A stretch of DNA of 11,821 bases from Cephalothrix spiralis (lineage: Eukaryota; Nemertea; Palaeonemertea; Archinemertea; Cephalotrichidae): positions 1-11,821 of the forward strand of contig JAUCNG010365596.1 of assembly GCA_032353305.1 (NCBI GenBank), in the 5' to 3' direction. A model generated the notes under the pieces. The model did no database searches and had not been told where the DNA came from. It worked only from the letters and a program-made list of their open reading frames with translations. Below, one piece after another: positions 1-7,207 of this stretch; the stretch's first letter is position 1, and each line of letters starts with the position of its first letter. The position numbers were made by a program, and so were the translations under genes.

Positions 1-82
1 GTCCCGTCTCGGAAAAATGCCCATTTTCGGGCCTCGTCGCGTTCGTCGCCATTCGTCGCGAAAACATGAATAGGGCCCCCTG
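1..82. other. Unassigned edge segment with GTCGC repeats
   Basis: Short GC-richer stretch inside WDR19 intron 6. It carries two TTCGTCGC copies (from about 47) and a CCCATTTTCGGGCC inverted motif. No gene is seen. It may be the end of a repeat that begins outside the window. Confidence 0.3.
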
Positions 83-440
83 TATGCGTAGTTTGTGGAT
101 TCTGTATTGACGCAGATATAGCGTAAGACTCTGGAGATGAGGCGTTGCGTTATATGCGATATTCCGTATTTACGCAGATTTGCGGTAAAACTGCGGCGAT
201 GCGATATTTGCGGTACTCTGTATAAACACCGATTTTGGGTCAAGACTGTGTAAATGCGGAACTTGAGGTAATATAAATGTGTAATTTGTGGAGAAGCGCA
301 GGGCAAACAAAAGTATTTCGCATTGACACATATTTGAAGTAAGACTATGGAGGTGCGGCGTTGCGTTATTCGCGATATTCCATATTAACACAGATTTCTG
401 GTAAGATCGCGTAAATGCGGGGATGCGTAATTTGCGGAAA
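83..440. repeat. Degenerate tandem array, unit about 55-65 bp
   Basis: Four to six diverged copies of a unit that runs roughly TGCGATATTCCGTATT, ACGCAGATTTGCGGTAAGAC, then TGTGGAGATGCGGCG. Clear anchor motifs recur: GCGTTATATGCGATATTCC near 149 and GCGTTATTCGCGATATTCC near 362, and GGTAAGAC/CGTAAGAC variants after each GCAGAT-like block. The array lies in the intron beyond WDR19 exon 6. Open frames across it have no family resemblance. Confidence 0.7.
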
Positions 441-544
441 TGCGTAGTCTACTTTCTTGGTTTTTCAAACAGTCTAGACAAGTACTGGATGAGATGAATT
501 GTTTCGACTAGTGTAATGACCGAAACATTATTTGAACAACATAC

Positions 545-758
545 TGTATTTTCGCCCATCATGCTTCGTTCATCTCCCTTCATTTCAGAAAATTGGACAT
601 CAGTTGGATCAGCTCTAACATTTGTTTGACGAATGGTATCTCCATCAGCATTACTAATGCTGATACACCTGTCTTCACTGCCAAGAGCTAAGAGATTTTG
701 TTGACTCCAAGAAGCAGAAATAATCTTTTTGGAATGCTTTCCAAGAATTGGAATCTTG
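545..758 (-). CDS. WDR19: WDR19 coding exon 6
   Basis: A 214-bp exon encoding residues 134-204. The acceptor is CTTATAACAG, and the likely donor is ACA|GTATGT at 544-543, leaving phase 0. The product has [22 protein letters not shown] and [13 protein letters not shown], matching KIPVLGKHTKRI, NLLALGGEDK and GDTIRQTQVRSEP of human WDR19. The frame stays open past the donor for about 31 codons, but similarity to WDR19 stops there, so the exon boundary is preferred. The next exon, expected to begin near the human ISVVLGKK segment, is outside the window. Confidence 0.92.
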
Positions 759-3700
759 CTGTTATAAGGAAAAGTAGATAGAATAAGTATAAATAAAATT
801 TAAATCTAATATACATAGTATTTTTCAGTATATAGTCATACGAGTCGAAGTATACCTATAGCGAAACAGTTAAAAGAAAAAGAAATCGTAAAACTGTTTA
901 AAATCGTTATAAAATAGAAGCTGGACAACCAGTTTATATATTTTTTAAGTTTTAACCCTTATGAAAATGGGCCGCGGTTTGAAAAAAAGCCCCGGTCCGG
1001 TCGCAGCTTGAAAACCACGGGTAGTAAATACCTTGGAACAAATACCGCGGTTTTCGAAAGCCCCGGTAGCAAGACCTTGGCTTTCAAAAGCCCAGGTATC
1101 AAAAGCCGCGGTATTTTGAAAATTACCACGGCTTTCGAAAGCCGTGGTCCGTAATACCGGGGCTTTCTCCGAAAAGCCGTGGTTTCTCCAAATACGCGGT
1201 TATGACCTAGGCTTTCTCCAATTACCACGGTTTTCACTAAGGCTATTGCATGGCGAAAAGACGCGGCCCATTTTCGTAAGGGAACTGTTATCATAATAAG
1301 ACTTAGCCCACAGCTTTTCGATTCTTTTTTTAAAACTACAGGTTAAGATTTACACAACACTTTCTTACGACATTCTATGTAATCCGTTTTGTTATCTTAC
1401 CCAAGTTGCGCAAATTGATATAACTTAAAAACTATAAAGGATTATTAAGAACATGATTCTGCTTTCCAAAGCTTTAAATAACGTATTTTGGAAGCATAGA
1501 ATAGAAAATATATATTCCAGGGGTCTGAATATATAAAATTTAGTGAGAAAGACGAAGTGAATTACGTCTCCAAGTCTATCTCTAATACCATTCATTACTC
1601 ACCGAGAAGTTTGGTGATTGTAGAGCAAAAGGTTACCCTTAGCGGTACCAACTGCAAGCTGTGGACCAACTTTTGACCATAAAACATAAGACAGAGTGTC
1701 TCTGAAAAGAAATTATGCACAATGTAAGTAAACATTTGTGATATTTCAAGTAAACAAGTCAGTATTAACGATAACAGAACGTAAACAATGTCAATAGGGG
1801 CCATCCATGTAGTAAGTACGCACGGAGGGGTTGCGTATGGGGGAGGGGTCACCACATAGTGAGGCCTTTTTTTAATAACTTGGTTTACGGACATGCACCG
1901 CCGGTGAAAATAATAATAAAAATTTCTTTAACATTTTTTTTACCGCCGACGGATGAATGAAGAAAAAAACGTCGGAAAAATGGAAATAATATTTTTTTTT
2001 TACCGCCGCCGGCAGGATTTAAAAAAAATTCCTCTAACATTTTTTTTACCGCCGCTGGCGGGATTTTTTGAAAAGTTTTGTCCGTAAACTAAGTAATTAA
2101 AAAAAAAAGCCAGAGTAAGCGCTCAATGACTTCTCCATGTTTGTCGTTCTGGCCACACATTCTTTTTTAGAGAAAGGGATATTCAGGTTTTTTAGAGAAA
2201 GGGATATTCAGGTTTTTCGAATGTTCTTCGTACAAAAAGACGTACAATGCGTACATACATCGGGTATTCCAAAAATCTACGTACGCGAACAAGGGGAAGG
2301 TCCCGAATTTTGTGCGTACATACTATATGGATGGCCTCATAGAAAAATATTAGCTAAAAAAAACTGTAACTATACCAATGCGAAATACTTTTGAAACTTT
2401 TCTGGAAGCCAATTATAACTGATCTTGAGCCTACCTGGGCATCCAACTGCCATGGGGTCTGAAGTATGAATTAACAGACTGTAGATAATTGATGAAGCTT
2501 CAGGAAGACGTCTCACAAATGAGATCCACATATATAAAATACGCACAAAGCGCTACATGCATTTTTAGATCTTTAACTTTTATATGATATGTAAAAAAAC
2601 ATTACACAATGTATAGCCTATCAATTACGGATCATTACGAACTTTTTAAGTTTTCACATGAAGTGTAGAATTTTTATACGACCTTAACTTATTCTTACCT
2701 AACTCACTGGAGTGAAGTTGGCGGCCACTTCAGCAGTGCAGCGGCCACTTTTTTTTATCTTGCTCTTTTGTTTAACATAGATAATTAAGTTTTTTGTGTG
2801 GTATAATATCCATTTGTTAATCATACAGCTTTTTTAGTCACAAAAAAGTCAGAATTAAACGAAAGATAAAAAAGTGGCCGCTGCTGAAGTGGCCGCCAAC
2901 TTCACTCCGGTCTTTTATTAGACTTATTAGGCTACATTGTTATTAACTAGTTCAAACCATTTTTCTTTCTTTCAAGTTTTTATTTATAAAATTTTTTCAA
3001 TTGCATTACTTATTCCGTATCTAGATCCTAATGCAGCATTATTACTTGTTACATATATGGATTCCTAAACGTGAGCAAGAAGACATAGTCGATATATTGC
3101 AGCAAGTCAAACTTTGAGGACTAAATGGTAAGACATGAACTTTAAACAAAAATTTAAACATGTGGAAATATATCTTGTTATGACGTTGATAATTTATAAT
3201 ATCTACCGTAAACCACTGTCCAGTTGTGTTGTTTTGTTTGTGTTTGCATCCCAAAGAAAAATTACTCCTGTTTTTTCATTAATAACAGCAAGGGTATCAC
3301 CATCTTTGTCCCAATCCATTCCATTACAAACACTAAAGGCAGAAAAGTATGATTTGAAGTTAATTCGATATATTTGCTTAGCCTAATTTTTCACAGTTTG
3401 TTTTAATTGATTTTATGAAGGGCATATATACAAATTTCAGTCTAATATCTTGTTGCTTTATTGTACTAAATTGCCATCTAAGTGGTATTACATACACCAG
3501 GAGTCTATGAAACTCATAGACTCCTGCATACACTTATATGGTCTTATATACACAAACTGTAAATTATTAGGTTTTAACCTATAGGTACAAGAGCCATATC
3601 GCCTAATTTTTGACCAAAATGTTAATGATATTCAACTGAAATTAGTGTACTTGTTATTTCCAGTTTAGAAACTGTTTTTTTTAAAGAATATATCATAATA

Positions 3701-5658
3701 ATTACCCTGGAATATTTATTTCATCTTTAAGTTCACCATGCCTGTCATAAATTCTTACAGAGTGCTCATATCTGAAGAAAAAAATTATTAGGAGATGTTA
3801 ATTTACTTTGTCACAGAAACTCCAAAATCATAAATCTGTTTTTTTTTTATGTATGGTATGTTTGGACACTGAAATTGGATCAGGGTCATTCCACCTCAAT
3901 TCAACCAAAAAAAAATGAAAAGTGCACCCACCCCCTTCGATTTTCTTAATTTTTTGCATCAAAGTTGTATAAACCAAGAAACTAAGGAATACCAAATTTT
4001 TTGCCCCAACTCTCAAAACTTCCCGAGATATAGCCTCCCAAAAATGGGTCGTCTACGCCTTATTTTTGGAGACGCGCAACACATTTTCAAAATCCGCGCT
4101 TTACAAAATTATTAATTAAGAGAGAACTATCAGGTATATTAACTTGAAATTTTGCACTCAGGAATGGGCAGTTACAATATGGGACATGTAGTATAAATAA
4201 CTCAAAAAGTATTTATGATATAAAGAAATTTGGAATATAGTTAAAAGGGCCCATGGAAACTCTTGGGAGTCATACACAATCTTAATTTGACATGGTGTGA
4301 TACAGTTTTTGGCATTTCACAAGAAAATACTTTGTGACAATATCTTACCCAGCAGTAAGTGAAGTTGCTAAGTATGTCCCATGAATTCGTTGCCAGCTGT
4401 AGATGACACTTCCTTGTCCTGCAGGTTTATCTGGTATACTAAAAACAGTCTAGAAATAAAAAATGGAGCAAAATATAATGACAATATCTAACATACATTA
4501 TAACAATCAAATAAATACTATTTCATCTGACTACATAAATAAATTTAGGATTTTAAATTCAATAAAAATAAAATACAAATTAAAAAAAAAAAAAAATTCA
4601 ATAAAGATTTTAACTTGGAGAGAATTTTTTGGTCAAACATCATTGCTCACTTTTTTGCTTGCATTTAGGCTCTTTGTCAAGTCAACAAAGTGAACAATAA
4701 TATACTTTAATTCTATGTCTTCAAACCTAACTATTTTAAAAATAATAATGCCAAATCCAAGTACTTCATAAAAGTAAAACCCCTCTATTTAAGTATGTGT
4801 TTACTTGATGCTTAGAAGCAACGTTGACTATATATAGGTTAATACTTGGATAGCCCCTTACGAAAATGGGCCGAGGTGATTACCGCGGTATTTGGAGAAA
4901 GCCAAGGTCATAACCGCGGTATTTGGAGAAAACTGTGGCTTTTCAGAGAAAGCCCTGGTATTACAGACCACAGCTTTGGAAAGCCGCTTGTGGTAATTTT
5001 CAAAAAGCCGCGTTATTTGATACCAGGGGCTTCGAAAACTGACGTCTTGCCACCTGGCTTTCGAAAACCGCGGTATTTGTTCCAAACTACCTGTGGTATA
5101 CAAGCTGCGACCGACGGGCTTTTAAAACCGCTACCCATTTTCATAAGCATGATAAGGGGGTGACCACTCTGACCATGTCGATTCAAAATGGTTGGCGTTT
5201 CCATCAGACATGCGGTGCGTCTTGTTCCCTCAGTGCGAGGGTAAATAAACTTACTTTACTTTGTCAGATTCGCAGGAGATGTCCTGTGGCAGGCAGATGC
5301 AACCAGAAGACTGTTTTGGCAAAAGAGTTGAGAAGACTCCGACACTCGGTGACAATATCAATTATTATCATGCATGCGGCTGTCTTTTTGCGGCAGGAAC
5401 ATACTCTAGAGACATGATTTTGAGTTTTGACTCGGCTGTTCTAGTGTTACCTGCTCGAGACTCAGCCTCACTCAGGTAAAATGAGTCTCAAGAGTATGTT
5501 ACACTCAGACCTAACCCTTTTGAGTTTTGATTTGAATTTTGAAAAAAATTTGATTGTTGTTGTCATGCTGTTTTGAATCATGTTGATTTTGATTTTTACT
5601 TGTTGAAAATAATTCATAAAATATCAAACGTGGTTATAAATATTATAGTTACCTTCAT
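545..5658 (-). CDS. WDR19: WDR19/IFT144, N-terminal part, six coding exons (3' end outside window)
   Basis: IFT144 is a core subunit of the IFT-A complex, which drives retrograde intraflagellar transport and delivers membrane cargo into cilia. Coding exons, in order: 5658-5653, 4449-4349, 3771-3706, 3332-3207, 1701-1603 and 758-545. Intron phases are 0, 2, 2, 2, 2 and then 0 at the last donor. All junctions are GT-AG and the joined frame stays open for 204 codons. Diagnostic stretches recalled from vertebrate WDR19 are present in the same order: a SWQ...GTYLA motif in exon 2, YDRHGE in exon 3, MDWDKDGD and [10 protein letters not shown] in exon 4, LWSKVG and LYNHQTSRK in exon 5, LGKHSKK and GDTIRQT in exon 6. 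These make up the first blades of the N-terminal WD40 propeller. The full protein is about 1340 residues, so roughly 1100 residues of WD40 and TPR-like repeats lie to the left of the window. The gene diverges from the RBM26-like gene. Identification rests on memory of the family, but the collinear match over six exons makes it very likely. Confidence 0.95.
956..1282 (-). mobile_element. MITE-like element copy A, CCNNGG-array family
   Basis: A 327-bp element in WDR19 intron 5. Its ends are inverted repeats of 21 bp with one mismatch: CCCTTATGAAAATGGG at the left and the complement of CCCTTACGAAAATGGG at the right, each followed by CCGCG. The interior holds about sixteen CCNNGG-type hexamers spaced mostly 14-20 bp apart, with linkers such as TTTTCGAAAG and GGTATT. 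It aligns end to end with the copy at 4855-5159 in reverse orientation. No transposase is encoded. A target-site duplication is unclear (at most AA). A 111-residue open frame on the minus strand looks like a by-product of the stop-poor repeat. Confidence 0.85.
1603..1701 (-). CDS. WDR19: WDR19 coding exon 5
   Basis: A 99-bp exon encoding residues 101-132 with split codons on both sides. The acceptor is CTTTTCAG and the donor CG|GTGAGT. The product includes [20 protein letters not shown] and LYNHQTSR, matching human [20 protein letters not shown] and IYNHQTSR. Confidence 0.95.
1863..2111. mobile_element. Nested inverted-repeat element with T-tract/ACCGCCG subrepeats
   Basis: Inverted ends of about 30 bp: GGCCTTTTTTTAATAACTTG at the left, the complement of GGC, a longer T run and AATTACTTAG at the right, both followed by GTTTACGGAC. 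They enclose three direct copies of a T-tract followed by ACCGCCG (at about 1942, 2002 and 2048) and a further ACCGCCGG at 1896. It lies inside the element at 1797-2338, so it inserted later. Confidence 0.75.
2163..2212 (+). repeat. Perfect 25-bp tandem duplication
   Basis: Two identical adjacent 25-bp copies, each ending GAGAAAGGGATATTCAGG. The duplication lies in the right part of the 1797-2338 element. The perfect identity suggests a recent slippage or fill-in event. Confidence 0.9.
2709..2908. mobile_element. Foldback element with long near-perfect inverted repeats
   Basis: The left arm begins GGAGTGAAGTTGGCGGCCAC and continues CTTCAGCAG, a 4-base TGCA interruption, then GCGGCCACTTTTTT. 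The right arm, ending at 2908, is its reverse complement over about 44 bp apart from that interruption and T-run length. The 100-bp loop is AT-rich and shows no coding sequence. It lies in WDR19 intron 4 and would form a stable RNA hairpin in the pre-mRNA. No convincing target duplication was found. Confidence 0.85.
3207..3332 (-). CDS. WDR19: WDR19 coding exon 4
   Basis: A 126-bp exon encoding residues 59-99. The acceptor is GCCTTTAG and the donor CG|GTAGAT. It carries MDWDKDGD (residues 63-70) and the WD dipeptide of [10 protein letters not shown] (near residue 85), a classic WD40 blade ending. The match to human [12 protein letters not shown] and [10 protein letters not shown] is nearly exact in parts. 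Confidence 0.95.
3498..3526. repeat. Perfect 13-bp hairpin with 3-base loop
   Basis: CAGGAGTCTATGA, loop AAC, then TCATAGACTCCTG. It is in WDR19 intron 3, between exons 3 and 4, and is not placed like a splice signal. Confidence 0.9.
3706..3771 (-). CDS. WDR19: WDR19 coding exon 3
   Basis: A 66-bp exon encoding residues 37-57 with split codons at both ends. The acceptor is TTCTTCAG and the donor GG|GTAATT. The product includes [19 protein letters not shown], closely matching IVKIFDRHGQKRSEINLPG in human WDR19. This is the end of WD40 blade 1 and the turn into blade 2. Confidence 0.94.
3860..4260. repeat. Probable interspersed repeat filling WDR19 intron 2
   Basis: The stretch begins near GGGTCATTCCACCTCAATTC and differs from its surroundings in composition, with C-rich tracts (CACCCACCCCC) and GAGATATAGCCTCCC. 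GGGTCATTCCACGTCAA-type sequences are, from memory, a frequent dispersed repeat in invertebrate genomes; this could not be checked. No clear terminal repeats were found here, so the boundaries are approximate. Open frames on both strands overlap it but have no recognisable family. Confidence 0.35.
4349..4449 (-). CDS. WDR19: WDR19 coding exon 2
   Basis: Encodes residues 3-35 plus two bases of codon 36 (101 bp). The acceptor TTTCTAG precedes ACT, and the donor is GG|GTAAGA. The product contains the [11 protein letters not shown] stretch that opens the first WD40 blade and matches FAWQKTSGNYLA of human WDR19. Confidence 0.93.
4855..5159 (+). mobile_element. MITE-like element copy B, CCNNGG-array family
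   Basis: It lies in WDR19 intron 1 and is collinear with the reverse complement of 956-1282. Shared landmarks in order are CCCTTACGAAAATGGGCC, GGAGAAAGCC, GGTCATAACCGCGG, GGTATTAC, GGTAATTTTCAAAA, AACCGCGGTATTTGTTCCAA, CAAGCTGCGACCG and CCCATTTTCATAAG. The copy is somewhat more diverged and has a small insertion in its right end (CATGATAAG repeated before the final GGG). It carries about ten CCNNGG-type hexamers. The right edge is uncertain by a few bases. Open frames of 60-105 residues are not convincing genes. Confidence 0.8.
5160..5652. other. WDR19 intron 1, promoter-proximal part, with inverted repeat
   Basis: No gene is supported. An imperfect inverted repeat pairs AACATACTCTAGAGAC (5398-5413) with GTCTCAAGAGTATGTT (5485-5500), with one mismatch over 16 bp. 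A small CCCTC/GAGGG hairpin lies at 5227-5241. The segment 5170-5510 is GC-richer than the flanks and may be an old repeat of unknown type. Confidence 0.5.
5653..5658 (-). CDS. WDR19: WDR19 coding exon 1 (Met-Lys only)
   Basis: On the minus strand the sequence reads ATG AAG followed at once by the donor GTAACT. This puts only two codons in the first coding exon, with a phase 0 junction. Joined to the exon ending at 4349, the protein begins [11 protein letters not shown], which parallels the vertebrate MKRIFSL start. An in-frame TAA lies four codons upstream (5668-5670), so translation cannot begin further upstream in this exon. A two-codon upstream ORF (ATG ATT TAA, 5716-5708) would be present if transcription starts beyond it. 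The transcription start was not determined. Confidence 0.85.
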
Positions 5659-5764
5659 TCTGAATGTTTATTGAGAAATAAGATGCGAAGACCAAAGAAA
5701 TAACACTTTAAATCATTTGTTTATTTGACAGGTGGAATTTTCGCCGACTGCTTTGGAATTTGGA

Positions 5765-5774
5765 GCATGCGCAG
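5765..5774 (+). promoter_or_regulatory. NRF1-like binding site
   Basis: GCATGCGCAG matches most of the palindromic NRF1 consensus (YGCGCAYGCGCR), with one half-site (ATGCGCA) intact. It sits about 110 bp upstream of the WDR19 start codon inside the shared intergenic segment. NRF1 sites are common in divergent housekeeping promoters. Occupancy is inferred. Confidence 0.45.
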
Positions 5775-5959
5775 TCGCCGTTGAGTAATTAAAAGACAAA
5801 GATATTCAATAATTTGTATTTTGAAAAAAGTATTATTATACAAATTTTTCGGATTAAATTCAATTTATTATTAAATAAATTTATAATTCGACATTTTTCC
5901 ATCGAATATTTTGATGAATATCAAATTTTATCAAATTGTGTGCTATTTTATATTTATAT

Positions 5960-5998
5960 TTTTTCGTAACAGGAGTAGCCATATTGGACACGATTTTG
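5960..5998 (+). other. RBM26: Putative 5' UTR exon of the RBM26-like gene (end defined, start uncertain)
   Basis: The sequence TTTTG|GTAAGC at 5994-6004 is a strong donor upstream of the first coding exon, whose acceptor is at 7523. If the two are joined, the last bases TG of this exon plus the first base A at 7524 form an in-frame TGA seven codons before the ATG at 7543. That supports a non-coding leader exon. The left boundary is a guess, because transcription could begin anywhere in the preceding 100-200 bp. Confidence 0.4.
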
Positions 5999-6658
5999 GT
6001 AAGCCGACTAAGAAACAACTCTTATATAATTTCAAATTTGTGTGTTGTTATCGATTCTTTTTAAGTAAATAGTTTGAAATATTGTTATTCGATGTCTTAA
6101 GTTTCTAAATATATCGGATCTTTTTGTTAAAAGTAATATTTAAGTTGACAATTATTTGTTCAAACTTTTGCTTTTTTTCAACATGAATAATATTTTTTAC
6201 TCAATTTCAAAGCTTTATCTGTTTATCACGCTTATTATTTAATGATGACTCTTCATTATTCCCTTATATATATTTTTTCCAATAACGTAATACTGCCTAC
6301 TGCATGACTGGCAGCGCAATATTCATTTCGTACTATTTATAGCCAATTTTTTCTTAAAAAAAAACGAATTTCAAACCCTTTCTTCTTCTTGATTTTTGAA
6401 ACCATTGAGAGATTCGAGATTGAAAAATAAAAAGTTGAAACTGAAAGGGAACAATCACAACTATTTTTTGCAGTACTGTAGTAAGACATATAGTAAATAA
6501 GGACATAATCCTGGCTCATACACAAGTTTATTGCAGCATCTAATGCGCGCCCACACAAAAAGGCATATTTATTGCCTGACCGCAGTGACCGGCTTAAACA
6601 CAGCCAGGGTGGAAAGTAGGTTTGGGCGTCCGTAGAATATCTGCAACTGTACTTAATG

Positions 6659-6742
6659 CCGGCCACGGAAGGTACCACAGCTATATTTTGCCGACCGCGG
6701 AAGGTACCGCAGCAGCTATATTTTGCGTCTGCTATATTTTGC
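6659..6742 (+). repeat. Short tandem repeat with GAAGGTACC and CTATATTTTG motifs
   Basis: Two units of 32-35 bp share CCG(G/A)CC(A/G)CGGAAGGTACC(A/G)CAG and CTATATTTTG, followed by a third partial copy, GCTATATTTTGCG. The second unit has an extra CAG. Confidence 0.8.
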
Positions 6743-7157
6743 GACAGCGTATGTTCTGTAGTCCGAGACTCGATGACCTAAAAAAAAAGGTCAACTGTAT
6801 TTAGAATGCACAAATAGCTACTGCCCTGGATGGAAAGTTTTGATGAGCTGCCTCGCGACCAAAATTTAGTCGGACATCTAATGTTAACCTCATGGTTTAA
6901 AGTAACATATGTTTTTACTAATTAATTAGTAATACAATTTACACTAGAAGTAGATTTGCATTAAGCTAGATCCTTATCAATATAGAGAAGAAAAGTACTT
7001 ATGAGTTTATTTGGTATATCTGTATTATAAGTATCAAAGGGCCTTATTTTATCTAATAGATACAATAACTAGGCCCTTCTATCTTGTTGATCTAGTTCAT
7101 ATTTGGTTTATATGTTTCTTTGTGATTAAATATTTGTATATGAAAAATGAAAGGGCA

Positions 7158-7207
7158 AATGATGGTTAAGCATATATACCTGAATGATGGTTGAGCACAT
7201 ATACCTG
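7158..7207 (+). repeat. 25-bp tandem duplication, two mismatches
   Basis: Adjacent copies read AATGATGGTTAAGCATATAT and AATGATGGTTGAGCACATAT, each followed by ACCTG. It lies 340 bp upstream of the first RBM26 coding exon. Confidence 0.9.

Larger units (their letters stand above)
1797..2338. mobile_element. Non-autonomous inverted-repeat element, interrupted by a second element
   Basis: Terminal inverted repeats of 27 bp match at 24 positions: GGGGCCATCCATGTAGTAAG at the left and the complement of GAGGCCATCCATATAGTATG at the right, both continuing into GTACGCAC. A 3-bp ATA flanks both ends and may be the target duplication. GGGGCCATCCAT ends are, from memory, common in invertebrate miniature DNA transposons; this was not verified. 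Without the nested insert the element would be about 290 bp. It sits in WDR19 intron 4. Confidence 0.75.
5659..5998. promoter_or_regulatory. Probable shared bidirectional promoter of WDR19 and the RBM26-like gene
   Basis: Only about 340 bp separate the WDR19 start codon on the minus strand from a strong plus-strand splice donor at 5999. This stretch therefore must hold the WDR19 5' leader and, if the donor is genuine, the start of the right-hand transcript. It contains an NRF1-like site (5765-5774) near the middle and GCCATATTGG around 5977, which resembles a YY1-type initiator motif. No TATA box in a convincing position and no clear RFX X-box, common in ciliary gene promoters, was seen. The promoter role is inferred from gene arrangement; no start site was observed. 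Confidence 0.6.

Noticed and set aside
448-544. Continuation of the WDR19 reading frame past exon 6
   Set aside because: The frame is open, but the residues no longer match WDR19 and a good donor (ACA|GTATGT) sits at the point where similarity ends.
959-1294. 111-residue minus-strand open frame within copy A
   Set aside because: It lies wholly in the CCNNGG repeat. The protein is a run of repeat-derived residues, and the matching frame in copy B is shifted. Few stops are expected from the motif composition.
2137-2394. 85-residue plus-strand open frame
   Set aside because: It spans the right part of the 1797-2338 element, including the 25-bp duplication and the terminal repeat. This is repeat sequence rather than a gene.
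2440-2530. Minus-strand open stretch ending CCCAG|GTAGGC that looked like a possible exon
   Set aside because: It has no similarity to WDR19, and exons 4 and 5 join perfectly in phase without it.
4846-5163. 105-residue plus-strand and 81-residue minus-strand open frames within copy B
   Set aside because: Both strands are open at once over the same repeat, and the frame is not kept relative to copy A. No family is recognised.
5659-5998. RFX X-box expected for a ciliary gene promoter
   Set aside because: No convincing GTTGCC-type imperfect inverted repeat was found. GTAACAGGAGTAGCC near 5967 is only a weak resemblance.
6337-6678. 113-residue minus-strand open frame in the leader intron
   Set aside because: It covers low-complexity A/T sequence and the short tandem repeat, and no family is recognised.
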